A DNA stretch of 64,000 bases, taken from the NCBI GenBank assembly GCA_047974405.1, contig JBKECI010000028.1:23276-87275 (forward strand), read 5' to 3'. The number at the start of each line of letters is the position of its first letter. The stretch's first letter is position 1. The notes under the pieces were generated by a model that saw nothing but the letters and a program-made list of their open reading frames with translations, had not been told where the DNA came from and did no database searches. Source of the DNA: UPXZ01 sp047974405 (GTDB lineage Bacteria; Bacteroidota; Bacteroidia; Bacteroidales; Paludibacteraceae). A program made the translations under genes and the position numbers. This document shows positions 55,108 through 62,425 of the stretch, in pieces.

Positions 55108-56367
55108 TTATTTTTGTACCAAGTTAAAAGTAACTCCCAACCGAACACCTAAATGCTTGTCCATGATTACTTCTTCGGGAAGAAACCCTTTTGTTTTGTA
55201 CTTTAGTCCCAAGTCCACACTCATTGAATTACCGGTATTCATTTTAATCAAATTGTATTTGAACAGAATATCTCCGGCGCCACCCAATTGTCCTTTTGTG
55301 GTATTAAAATCTAAATTTTCCGGCTGACTCCAAAAATGTCCCGAAATCGTAGTTTTCAAATTTGGTGTCGGATTATAATCTACCAAGCTAACTCCCCCTG
55401 CAGGAAACCAAGTATTCCTGTTCTGAAATTGACGCAAATACATTTTTATGTTGTATTTGTTATTTAGCTTCAACCAAAAATTCTCATCAATAAAATCTCC
55501 AAAAGGGGACATGGTGTAGCCTAATCCTATACTCAACTTCAAATTTTCTTTCTGTACAATATTTAACGGCTTAAAAAATACCGGGCTTGCAATATTTAAT
55601 AGAGATCGCCAAGCAGTTCGGGTTATAAATTTCCGTTCTTCTTTTGTCAAATCGTCATAATTTGTATATCTATAAAAAACCTCGTTTGGGCGATAGAGAT
55701 TTTTTACGGCTCCATACACATCGTGTCCTACTATGTCACGGTCAAGTTCGCTGTTCTCTTCTTCAATTTGTGAGAATAATTTTGGAAATGGGCTTAGACC
55801 GTAATAGGTTAGTAAAGAAAGCTGTCTAAAAAGATATTCAACACTCAGTAATTCTTTGTTTTCTTGATTGAAAAGTATTAAATCGTCTATTTTTCTTAAT
55901 ATTACATAGTCAGATTCTGTTCCGGCAGTATGTAGTCTTATGTAGAAGGGCAAGTCGTTTTGCCTCAAATTAATAAGCGTTTCATCAGTGACACCTACCA
56001 CATAAGCGGCTCCTTTTGAGTTTATGATTGGTTTTGAAATAGCTCCAATTTTTTCGGAAGTTAATATGGAACGATGTCCTTCTTCGTGAGTCAGAGGGAT
56101 ACTTAGCAAAGACAAGCATAATTGCATCAATCGTGTATTTCTATTCCCAAATCTTTTTGTGCTTTCCGTACTCAGGTATCGATAAGCGCTCAGGTAGTTC
56201 TGATTGAACTGAGCCATTGTATAAAAAGGGTCGGGAGAATCAGCTATGATTACAGGATAACTTTTTACCGGAATACTGTCGTTTTGCGTAATGTCGTTAT
56301 CTCTGTGCTGAGCACTGAGTACGTAACTTGTGGCTAAAAATACAAAAATCAACAGATTCGTTTTCAT
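55108..56367 (-). CDS. Secreted HEEGH protein with C-terminal barrel-like domain
   Basis: A 419-residue protein with signal peptide MKTNLLIFVFLATSYVLSAQ. A hydrophobic segment runs straight into HEEGH at residues 94-98 (IPLTHEEGHRS), the zinc-metallopeptidase HExxH pattern. The C-terminal ~165 residues (from about 255, SLLNIASPVFF) are clearly related to the C-terminus of the 775-residue protein at 57560-59887: both carry SPFG/TPFG..IDENFW or IEENLW, then QPENL, then YKTKGFLP or YKTKGYLP, and both end in a barrel-like strand. It ends 14 bp before hlyD. I infer an outer-membrane-associated protease or accessory factor for the peptide system; whether it acts on the peptides is unknown. Confidence 0.75.
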   Translation of the reverse strand: MKTNLLIFVFLATSYVLSAQHRDNDITQNDSIPVKSYPVIIADSPDPFYTMAQFNQNYLSAYRYLSTESTKRFGNRNTRLMQLCLSLLSIPLTHEEGHRSILTSEKIGAISKPIINSKGAAYVVGVTDETLINLRQNDLPFYIRLHTAGTESDYVILRKIDDLILFNQENKELLSVEYLFRQLSLLTYYGLSPFPKLFSQIEEENSELDRDIVGHDVYGAVKNLYRPNEVFYRYTNYDDLTKEERKFITRTAWRSLLNIASPVFFKPLNIVQKENLKLSIGLGYTMSPFGDFIDENFWLKLNNKYNIKMYLRQFQNRNTWFPAGGVSLVDYNPTPNLKTTISGHFWSQPENLDFNTTKGQLGGAGDILFKYNLIKMNTGNSMSVDLGLKYKTKGFLPEEVIMDKHLGVRLGVTFNLVQK

Positions 56368-56402
56368 ATGTATTTGAGATTTTTTACCGAAAAAATTACT
56401 AA

Positions 56403-56434
56403 TAACGGTTAAGAACTTGTTTTCCTAACCGTTA
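56403..56434 (-). terminator. Hairpin between peptide 1 and the HEEGH gene (attenuator candidate)
   Basis: TAACGGTTA and TAACCGTTA form a perfect 9-bp stem around a 14-base loop. On the minus strand it is followed after a few bases by TTTTTTC. It lies 49 bp after the peptide 1 stop and 36 bp before the next gene, so it may lower transcription into the export genes. Confidence 0.5.
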
Positions 56435-56482
56435 ATTAAATTCATTTAATAATGTCAATTTTATGCATAAAACCAATAACCA

Positions 56483-56644
56483 TCATTTAGATAAAACTTC
56501 TTTTACCGCTAATATTAGTTCGGTAACAACTGCCACAGCTATTGCTACTGCAATTAATTCCGCGAAAAATCCTCCATCCGTTTCTCTCATTTCCGCCGCA
56601 TTCATTTCTTGAACGCCGTACTTGTTTAAATCCAATGTTTTCAT
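56483..56644 (-). CDS. Double-glycine leader peptide 1
   Basis: A 53-residue precursor. The leader MKTLDLNKYG..ETDGG (25 aa, cleavage expected after Gly25) is nearly the same as in peptides 3, 4, 5, 7 and 8. The 28-residue core (FFAELIAVAIAV...EVLSK) is very hydrophobic, Ala/Val-rich, without Cys, and ends basic. It is probably processed and exported by the C39 exporter at 51786-53945. No own promoter of the repeated type is present upstream (the TAAATTTG box is lost), so it is probably read from the gene upstream. Bacteriocin activity is inferred, not shown. Confidence 0.85.
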   Translation of the reverse strand: MKTLDLNKYGVQEMNAAEMRETDGGFFAELIAVAIAVAVVTELILAVKEVLSK

Positions 56645-56673
56645 TTCTTTACAAAACAAACTTTTCTACCTAT

Positions 56674-56874
56674 TTAGGAGGTTTTGGGGGTATCCGTCAT
56701 ATTTATTTTATATCTCTGTTCCTTACTGGCCGCATCACGCCCAACATAATATCCCAGAAAAATAACGATAATTAGCAATAGTAATAACTTGAAAAAAGCT
56801 GAATGAAATTGCGGAGTTTGAATTTTCACAAATTTATTAACATCGAGTCTGATAGCTTTGTTTAGTATTTTCAT
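56674..56874 (-). CDS. Small single-pass membrane protein, GG-less relative of peptide 2
   Basis: A 66-residue protein with one strong membrane segment (FFKLLLLLIIVIFLGYY, about residues 27-43) and a charged tail. It has no GG leader (N-terminus MKILNKAIRLDVNKFVKIQT). The junction GYYVGRDAASKEQR closely matches GYMVGKDAAERERR in the core of peptide 2, encoded just upstream. It could be an immunity protein that mimics peptide 2, or a peptide that lost its leader. It lies between peptides 2 and 1, 29 bp from the latter. Confidence 0.65.
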   Translation of the reverse strand: MKILNKAIRLDVNKFVKIQTPQFHSAFFKLLLLLIIVIFLGYYVGRDAASKEQRYKINMTDTPKTS

Positions 56875-56954
56875 TCTTAAATATTTTTTATAAATACAAA
56901 TTTTTATATATGTTTGTGTGTCTTTTACTATATCGAAGAAAAAAAAACGAAAAA

Positions 56955-56981
56955 TTACGGTTGCTTTCTGAACAGCCGTAA
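56955..56981 (-). terminator. Terminator after peptide 2
   Basis: TTACGGCTG and CAACCGTAA pair (9 bp, one G-T) around TTCAGAAAG; on the minus strand TTTTTCGTTTTTTTTT follows. It lies 28 bp after the peptide 2 stop and appears to end the peptide 3-peptide 2 transcript. Confidence 0.75.
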
Positions 56982-57009
56982 CCCTTTTTATTAGATAATT
57001 AGCTCGAAT

Positions 57010-57171
57010 CTAAGGCTGTAATCTTCTTTCTCGTTCAGCAGCATCCTTACCAACCATATAACCAAATGCCACACAAGCTATCAATAGTTCAAGGAATAAG
57101 CCTCCGTTTGTTTCAATCAATTCGTCTCTCGAAAGTTCTGTAGTTCCAACAATTTGAAATTCTTTCATCAT
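57010..57171 (-). CDS. Double-glycine leader peptide 2 (divergent leader)
   Basis: A 53-residue precursor (or 52 from the second ATG at 57168). The leader MMKEFQIVGTTELSRDELIE followed by TNGG is of the classical bacteriocin type (ELS..EL....GG) and differs from the MKTLDLN leaders. The 29-residue core starts LFLELLIACVAFGYMVGKDA and ends basic (ERERRLQP), with one Cys. It begins 8 bp after the peptide 3 stop, so the two may work as a pair. The core resembles the membrane part of the 66-residue protein downstream. Confidence 0.85.
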   Translation of the reverse strand: MMKEFQIVGTTELSRDELIETNGGLFLELLIACVAFGYMVGKDAAERERRLQP

Positions 57172-57179
57172 TTCTCTAT

Positions 57180-57353
57180 TTATTGGTTCATTTTATATCC
57201 ATAATATGCAGCTAAAGTAGTTGCACAGCAGATTATTGAGGCACCTGCCGCGTACAAAGCTAATGCCGGAATGATAATTCCTCCATCCGTTTCTCTCATT
57301 TCCGCCGCATTCATTTCCTGAACGCCGTACGCATTTAAATCCAATGTTTTCAT
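57180..57353 (-). CDS. Double-glycine leader peptide 3
   Basis: A 57-residue precursor: leader MKTLDLNAYG..ETDGG (25 aa) and a 32-residue core starting IIIPALALYAAGASIICCAT and ending YYGYKMNQ. The core is hydrophobic with an AAGAS stretch and an adjacent Cys pair, the only CC in the set. Its own copy of the repeated promoter cassette lies immediately upstream (57361-57390). Peptide 2 follows in the same transcript, which then ends at a strong terminator. Confidence 0.88.
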   Translation of the reverse strand: MKTLDLNAYGVQEMNAAEMRETDGGIIIPALALYAAGASIICCATTLAAYYGYKMNQ

Positions 57354-57360
57354 TTCTTTA

Positions 57361-57390
57361 CAAATTTAGTTTAAAAAGTGATTACTCAAA
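57361..57390 (-). promoter_or_regulatory. Promoter of peptide 3
   Basis: TTTG (57387-57390), 18-bp spacer, TAAATTTG (57361-57368), then TAAAGAA and the ATG. The -7 box ends only 7 bp before the start codon, so the mRNA would be nearly leaderless. Confidence 0.7.
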
Positions 57391-57400
57391 ATGTTTGTTT

Positions 57401-57442
57401 GGTAAATTCGTCCATCCGCGCGCAGGATGGTTTTCGTTTACC
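57401..57442 (-). promoter_or_regulatory. Nested inverted repeat upstream of the peptide 3 promoter
   Basis: GGTAAA [..] CCATCC [gcgcgca] GGATGG [..] TTTACC: two stems, one inside the other, 10 bp upstream of the -33 box. It is conserved in position in all three complete cassettes, which suggests an operator or a structured element. Confidence 0.6.
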
Positions 57443-57559
57443 GCTGTAAAGAAAAGCAAAATTGTTCGTATCTTTTTTTTTTGAAATATTAACATTTTTG
57501 TTGTGTGTTTCACGAGTGTGTATCATTTATAGCCTTATATAGAGCCTGATACGGTATTC

Positions 57560-59887
57560 TTAAAAGTTGATTCTCATTCCGCCGGTTATTTTAAAATTAT
57601 TGTTTACGGATAGGTTATCGGGCAGATAGCCTTTGGTTTTGTAGTCGCAGCCTACGTAGATAGCTATTTTATTGAGCCGGGTGTACTTATCCCGCAGCAA
57701 CTTCCATTCCAGCTCTTGCCCGACGTGAACTCCGCTTTTCAGGTTTTTGTCAAAGAAACGCAAATTTTCCGGTTGTAGCCAGTAGTCAAGCGTAGATGTC
57801 AGGTTTACGTCCTTATGCAGTTTCAGGTCGTATAGTTTGTAACCTACGCCCCATCCCGTTTTTTCGTGATTCAGGTATTGGCGGATGAACAGTCCATTTA
57901 AAATATTTTGATAGGAGAACCAGAGATTTTCTTCTATCTGCTCGCCAAACGGAGTCCGCAAATAGGAAGTGCTGAATGTGAATTTCAAGTTATCTGCAAT
58001 GGAGAATTTTCCTAACATAAACATTTGCGGAGAAACCAAATTGAGTAAAGAGAGAGAGGCGGAACGTTTCAGAAATTGAGTTTCGAGTGGATGTAGCTCT
58101 TTTTTGGTAACCTGTCTCGTAAAATCGGCATTCGGTTCAAACAGGTACTTTACCCAGCTTTTTCTTCTGTCTATGATAAGTGGGGCTCTGTCGGAGTTGA
58201 TGTCTTTCTTGTAATTAACGTTTGTATTGGGTGTAAAGTCGATACCCAGTAGGCGATTGTACACCAAATCGGAAAAGAAGTAGAACAGATAATCGTACTT
58301 GTTGTTTCGGTCGTGCATATCTACTTTGACTACTTGTTCTTCTATTTGTTTGGATTTGAGATAGCTGTATTCATCCACAATGGTATGCAGTCGCATAAAA
58401 TCGGTGTAATTCTCAGTTTTGAATGCGTTTATCTGCTCTGTTGACAATCCGTAGCGATAACCGGTTTCCAATGCGTTAAAGGCGGTAGGGTTTGATTTGG
58501 TTTTTAGGTTATTCAAAGAGAGTAATTTCCTTTGTGCTTCTGCCTGCTCCAAAGGCAGGAGTAGAAAATCGTTGACAAATACGGCTCCCAATAGTCCGAG
58601 ATATTGATTTTTTATATTCTTTCGGGAAAAATAGTTCAGCAAGGAATTAACCGATGTCGCGTTTTGAGATAGCGTATTCAAGTCGGAAGGGAATTGGGAT
58701 GAAGCTTTGAGCGTAATATTCGGCGCATAAAGTCGCGCTGTGTTTTCGAGAGCGTTTGCTTTATCAACGTGTTTGGATTGACTCATCTGAGAAAGCGATA
58801 TGAAATCGGTTATTTTTTTTTGAGTAAGCGAATCGGGTAAAATTGTATTGTGGTTTCTCCAAAAAACGGTATCGGTCATTTGAGTGGCATATGCTCTGAG
58901 CAGGTCTTCGTTTTTTACAAAAATACCTTTTACATCTTCCGGTCGAAAAGTGGTTAGAATATTCGTTAATGTCATCTGCGAAGTAACTTCGCTGTATCCG
59001 CCGTTCAGTCGGGGATTTGTATTGTAAGCCGTGCTGTTAACCAAATAATATTTCCCGTCTATTTTTTTGTACTGGACGGTATGATGTTTATCGTCTTTCC
59101 GTAGATCAAATCGAACAAAAGCTAAATCGTCCGTGTCGATGTAAATTTTTCCGGTAGTGATATTTTTCTTTTCCGAATCGTTGTTAATGGCAATGACATA
59201 CACGGTTCGACCATCCCATTTCGAAAAAGGAGCGAAATCGTACTTATCCTTCTTAGAGAAAATTCCCCGCTCCAAGTATATTTTTACGTAATCGAATCCG
59301 CCAATCCCTTTTATGCCGAATTTAGCTCCTTCATTGAAGTTAAAATAGCGATTACGTTCCAAGAACGTTTTGTCTTGGAAATTGGGGCTGTATGATTTTA
59401 CCTGGTTAAAAGCCGTCTCTTCCACATAGACAAGCGAGTCGTCCGATTCATATATTTTAGCCCGATAAAACATTTTAGCCAGAAACTCGTCTTGTGGGTA
59501 GTTGTCCGGAATTTTCCCGATGGCTTTGTTTAGAATTTCTTCTGCTGTAAGGTTCGTAACGATTACTTCGTTCAGTTGTATTACAGCCGGTTGTAGTTTG
59601 ATGAGTAGGCGGTTGTTTTGAAAATTTATCCGCGTAGAAAATGTTTCATATCCGATGTTGGATACCGAAAGGGTATCATCCGTATTTGTCGTTTTCAGCG
59701 AAAAACTACCGTCGCCGTTGGTAATCGTACTTTTGCCCGATTTTGCCAAAAATACGTGCGCACCCGACAGGGAATTATTGTTCTCGTCCGTAACTTTACC
59801 GGTAATGGTTCTCGTTTGAGAAAGCAGAGTGTGAGATAGTACAGTTAGGAACAGTGTGAATCCTATTTTTGCAGAAAATTTTGACAT
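57560..59887 (-). CDS. DUF5686-type outer-membrane protein with carboxypeptidase-like domain
   Basis: A 775-residue protein with a signal peptide (ending LLSQ). Residues ~25-110 are a carboxypeptidase-regulatory-like beta domain (RTITGKVTDENNNSLSGAHV). Residues ~115-600 are the DUF5686-type middle (EILNKAIGKIPDNYP, then FYRAKIYESDDSLVYVEETA). The last ~160 residues form a barrel-like end shared with the 419-residue HEEGH protein, closing with GGMRINF. Such proteins are outer-membrane residents of Bacteroidetes of unknown function. Its place among peptide genes suggests a role in peptide exit, anchoring or self-protection; this is inference. Confidence 0.8.
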   Translation of the reverse strand: MSKFSAKIGFTLFLTVLSHTLLSQTRTITGKVTDENNNSLSGAHVFLAKSGKSTITNGDGSFSLKTTNTDDTLSVSNIGYETFSTRINFQNNRLLIKLQPAVIQLNEVIVTNLTAEEILNKAIGKIPDNYPQDEFLAKMFYRAKIYESDDSLVYVEETAFNQVKSYSPNFQDKTFLERNRYFNFNEGAKFGIKGIGGFDYVKIYLERGIFSKKDKYDFAPFSKWDGRTVYVIAINNDSEKKNITTGKIYIDTDDLAFVRFDLRKDDKHHTVQYKKIDGKYYLVNSTAYNTNPRLNGGYSEVTSQMTLTNILTTFRPEDVKGIFVKNEDLLRAYATQMTDTVFWRNHNTILPDSLTQKKITDFISLSQMSQSKHVDKANALENTARLYAPNITLKASSQFPSDLNTLSQNATSVNSLLNYFSRKNIKNQYLGLLGAVFVNDFLLLPLEQAEAQRKLLSLNNLKTKSNPTAFNALETGYRYGLSTEQINAFKTENYTDFMRLHTIVDEYSYLKSKQIEEQVVKVDMHDRNNKYDYLFYFFSDLVYNRLLGIDFTPNTNVNYKKDINSDRAPLIIDRRKSWVKYLFEPNADFTRQVTKKELHPLETQFLKRSASLSLLNLVSPQMFMLGKFSIADNLKFTFSTSYLRTPFGEQIEENLWFSYQNILNGLFIRQYLNHEKTGWGVGYKLYDLKLHKDVNLTSTLDYWLQPENLRFFDKNLKSGVHVGQELEWKLLRDKYTRLNKIAIYVGCDYKTKGYLPDNLSVNNNFKITGGMRINF

Positions 59888-59971
59888 AGTGGTGTGATTT
59901 AAATCCCGGGTAACCCGATTTTTCTCTTCCGAAAACAGATAGTAAAAGCGGATAAGTAATAATATTTAGAG

Positions 59972-60002
59972 AATGGGGGATGCTTACTTTATTTCCCCCA
60001 TT
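59972..60002 (-). terminator. Hairpin between peptide 4 and the DUF5686 gene (attenuator candidate)
   Basis: AATGGGGGA and TCCCCCATT form a perfect 9-bp GC-rich stem. It starts 10 bp after the peptide 4 stop. No T run follows on the minus strand, so it could be a processing or mRNA-stability element instead of a true terminator. Confidence 0.45.
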
Positions 60003-60011
60003 TCCGGTAGA

Positions 60012-60170
60012 TTAAATATGCCCATCCACTTTTCCATCGGAGAAATAGTCAATGGCTAAAGCAATTGCTGCCATTACTAATACAGCAATAATGCCCCCTC
60101 CATCCGTTTCTCTCATTTCCGCCGCGTTCATTTCTTGAACGCCGTACGTGTTTAAATCCAATGTTTTCAT
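60012..60170 (-). CDS. Double-glycine leader peptide 4
   Basis: A 52-residue precursor: leader MKTLDLNTYG..ETDGG (25 aa) and a 27-residue core starting GIIAVLVMAAIALAIDYFSD and ending GKVDGHI. The core is Ala/Ile-rich, amphipathic at its end and mildly acidic, without Cys. It has a full promoter cassette upstream and a GC-rich hairpin directly downstream, before the DUF5686 gene. Confidence 0.87.
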   Translation of the reverse strand: MKTLDLNTYGVQEMNAAEMRETDGGGIIAVLVMAAIALAIDYFSDGKVDGHI

Positions 60171-60177
60171 TTCTTTA

Positions 60178-60207
60178 CAAATTTAGTTTAAATAGTTAAT
60201 AATCAAA
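60178..60207 (-). promoter_or_regulatory. Promoter of peptide 4
   Basis: TTTG (60204-60207), 18-bp spacer, TAAATTTG (60178-60185), 7 bp before the ATG. Confidence 0.7.
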
Positions 60208-60217
60208 ATGGTTGTTT

Positions 60218-60258
60218 GGTAAATTCGTCCATCCGCGCGCTGGATGGTATTATTTACC
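60218..60258 (-). promoter_or_regulatory. Nested inverted repeat upstream of the peptide 4 promoter
   Basis: GGTAAA..CCATCC [gcgcgct] GGATGG..TTTACC, same position relative to the -33 box as in copy 1. Confidence 0.6.
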
Positions 60259-60390
60259 GGTGCAAAGAAAAGCAAAATTATTTACACCTTTTTTTGAAAT
60301 ATTAACATTTTGTTTGGGCTTTTTTTCGGTTTCGCAGGCTGTGTTTGCTTTGTGCAAAGGGTTGTGGCGGTGTGGCGTGTTTCGGGGGAA

Positions 60391-61521
60391 TTATTCATCA
60401 ATGGGTAGGTTATAAAACTTAGTATTAAATTCTCTGTCAAAATCAATATTTTTCTGATGGGGTTCATGATAAATAAATGGTTTATCATAGGAGATATATG
60501 TACGTAGTGGTAATTCATCATAGCTGTACTTGTCAGTCGACTTAATTTTTTTCTCCGATATATTTTTCCAACACGTCGTATCGTAGTTTTTTCGTGTGTA
60601 ATGAATCTCTTCCTTAAAATAGACAGGCAATCCGAGTTCAGATAAGGAGATTATGCGATGGAAATTTTTTAGAATATAATCATTTTTCTCATCCTCCAAT
60701 ACTTTTTTATTCTGATAATCAATCAACCGGGATGATATGAATGATTCGATTTTTTTGATTCTCATTGTTTCTCTATCGATAATGTATCTTCCGGAAATAA
60801 GGAATGTTTTATCCGGAATGTAAGTAGATTTCGGTCTAAAGCCAACGATAATGGTAGAGTCGCTTGATTCGACGGTATAAAATATCGAGTTGTGCGTAAA
60901 TTCAGGAGCTTTTTTGCTTAGGTAAAAGGAGTTGATATAGGATGAATTGTAGATGTTGAATTTGTAGTTGACAATATCAAAATCGTTTTCAAATGAATGC
61001 GATATTCCTTTTAATCGGGTATTCATTCTACATCCGTCATTGCGAAGCAGATTTCTTATATTTAGTATGATTGTGGCGTTTGATTCGGCTACAATCATGC
61101 TGTCTTTCATAACCACATCTTTATTGTAATGTTCCAAATAGAAATTAGGCTTTGGCATGCAGCTTTTTGTTTCGTCAATAGCTTGCTCAATCAATGTAAA
61201 GGCTCTGTTGGAAGTGATTATTATCGGATTAATTTCTATCGGGAGTAGATCCAGCTTTATCGTATGTAGTCTTTTTAGCTCTTTCCCCTGGATAACCACG
61301 TTTTTGTACCCCAAACATCTGATACGGTATCTTTCCTGTTCGGCGATATTGGTCAATCGAATTGTGCCATTGTTATCGGCTTGGGCGATTTCCTTCTTAT
61401 CATTATCTATAATTACCGCAAACGGGATTGACTCGCTTGTTTCAGAATCAATTATTTTTATCTCCCTTTGCACCAATATGGTAAAAGGAAGTAAAAGAAA
61501 TAAAAGTATTATTTTTAGCAT
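60391..61521 (-). CDS. Secreted carboxypeptidase-like / DUF5686 N-terminal module protein without barrel
   Basis: A 376-residue protein with signal peptide MLKIILLFLLLPFTILVQ. It has the same first two modules as the 775-residue protein: a carboxypeptidase-regulatory-like domain (REIKIIDSETSESIPFAVII) and then a DUF5686-like part (TLIEQAIDETKSCMPKPNFY). It lacks the C-terminal barrel module and ends in a charged tail (NLPIDE). It may be periplasmic and work with a partner that carries the barrel, such as the 419-residue HEEGH protein. Function unknown; location in the peptide cluster is the main clue. Confidence 0.72.
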   Translation of the reverse strand: MLKIILLFLLLPFTILVQREIKIIDSETSESIPFAVIIDNDKKEIAQADNNGTIRLTNIAEQERYRIRCLGYKNVVIQGKELKRLHTIKLDLLPIEINPIIITSNRAFTLIEQAIDETKSCMPKPNFYLEHYNKDVVMKDSMIVAESNATIILNIRNLLRNDGCRMNTRLKGISHSFENDFDIVNYKFNIYNSSYINSFYLSKKAPEFTHNSIFYTVESSDSTIIVGFRPKSTYIPDKTFLISGRYIIDRETMRIKKIESFISSRLIDYQNKKVLEDEKNDYILKNFHRIISLSELGLPVYFKEEIHYTRKNYDTTCWKNISEKKIKSTDKYSYDELPLRTYISYDKPFIYHEPHQKNIDFDREFNTKFYNLPIDE

Positions 61522-61580
61522 GATAAAACAAGGATAAAAAAATCATATCAATAGTTCAAAGTAGCATGTTAACAAAAGAG

Positions 61581-61648
61581 TAAAGTTATTCATAGCTTTC
61601 ATCTACGAACAAGCGAGAATGTTAGATTCCTTGGTATGAATAACTTTA
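61581..61648. repeat. Perfect 14-bp inverted repeat between peptide 5 and the 376-aa gene
   Basis: TAAAGTTATTCATA at 61581-61594 and TATGAATAACTTTA at 61635-61648, separated by 40 bp. It begins 16 bp after the peptide 5 stop. It could be an attenuator hairpin or a dimeric protein-binding site. Confidence 0.6.
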
Positions 61649-61663
61649 TACTTACGAATGTGC

Positions 61664-61858
61664 TCAATTATTTATTGGAAGAGCAGTTTTTACGTTTCCT
61701 GCGGCATCTACGACTATTCTAACATTATCGACTATCCATTCATATACACCTACTATAAAATCCCATGCGTCTCTAAAAAAGCCACCGCCGTTTACTTCTC
61801 TCATTTCCGCCGCGTTCATTTCCTGAACGCCATACGTGTTTAAATCCAATGTTTTCAT
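61664..61858 (-). CDS. Double-glycine leader peptide 5
   Basis: A 64-residue precursor. The leader MKTLDLNTYG..EVNGG (25 aa) has V-N in place of T-D. The 39-residue core starts GFFRDAWDFIVGVYEWIVDN and ends LPINN; it is amphipathic and aromatic, without Cys, unlike the purely hydrophobic cores. I start at ATG 61858, the family start, not the upstream ATG that would add 19 residues. The upstream box reads GAAATTTG, a weakened form of TAAATTTG. Confidence 0.85.
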   Translation of the reverse strand: MKTLDLNTYGVQEMNAAEMREVNGGGFFRDAWDFIVGVYEWIVDNVRIVVDAAGNVKTALPINN

Positions 61859-61933
61859 GTCTTTACAAATTTCTTCTTTTTTATTGCTCTGACCGAGCAA
61901 ACCACGGATTGCCAATCTGTGAGTGGCAAAGGT

Positions 61934-62290
61934 TTATTTGTCAGTTAATGGACGACTTATGAGTTTCCTCTGAAAAAACAAATAAAACAGAATGCTAACA
62001 GCACTACCAACAATATTTGCAAAAAAATATTTATCGATGGTGTCAGATATTATAAATTGCACTACAATAAATAAACAAACGAACACGATGTAATTTCTAA
62101 TTAATAACTCACTATCCTTTTTAATTGTGATGATTAAAAAAATTATCAAAGGTGATAGTAATCCGGCTATTAACGAGAGGTAGATACGATCAAAGCTAAG
62201 AAAGATTTGTAAAACGCGTGAAAAAATTCCCAGAAATAAAAGGGATAGGGATAAAAATAAAGTCCGTTTATTTATTTTAGCTGTTTCCAT
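61934..62290 (-). CDS. Small four-helix membrane protein, possible immunity protein
   Basis: A 118-residue, very hydrophobic protein with about four membrane segments and a basic N-terminus (METAKINKRTLFLSLSLLFL). It has no enzyme motif and no GG leader. It sits between peptides 6 and 5 on the same strand. Small polytopic proteins next to bacteriocin genes often give immunity; I infer that role from position only. Confidence 0.65.
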   Translation of the reverse strand: METAKINKRTLFLSLSLLFLGIFSRVLQIFLSFDRIYLSLIAGLLSPLIIFLIITIKKDSELLIRNYIVFVCLFIVVQFIISDTIDKYFFANIVGSAVSILFYLFFQRKLISRPLTDK

Positions 62291-62425
62291 ACAATAATAG
62301 GATTAAAATTTCTTCTACTGAGATAGTATTTATCTGAGAATAAAATGAAGAATGTTAATGAAACCCCATATCAAATAATCAAAAAGTTAATCATTAATAT
62401 TCCTCAATCTTCTTATGTTTCTCCG

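Larger units (their letters stand above)
57281..57502 (-). repeat. Leader-promoter cassette, copy 1
   Basis: About 220 bp shared at high identity with 60098-60316 and 62757-62984. It covers the leader codons, the promoter, a nested inverted repeat, and a distal AT-rich part ending in TTAACATTTTTGTTG on the plus strand. Cores and downstream DNA are unrelated between copies. Confidence 0.85.
60098..60316 (-). repeat. Leader-promoter cassette, copy 2
   Basis: Same organisation as copy 1, with promoter and nested inverted repeat in register. Confidence 0.85.

Noticed and set aside
56542..56775. Plus-strand frame with a conserved stretch (FLSFPPHSFLERRTCLNP) that recurs near 63790-63900
   Set aside because: The similarity is the antisense of the repeated leader codons; there is no plus-strand promoter, and codon use fits the minus-strand peptides.
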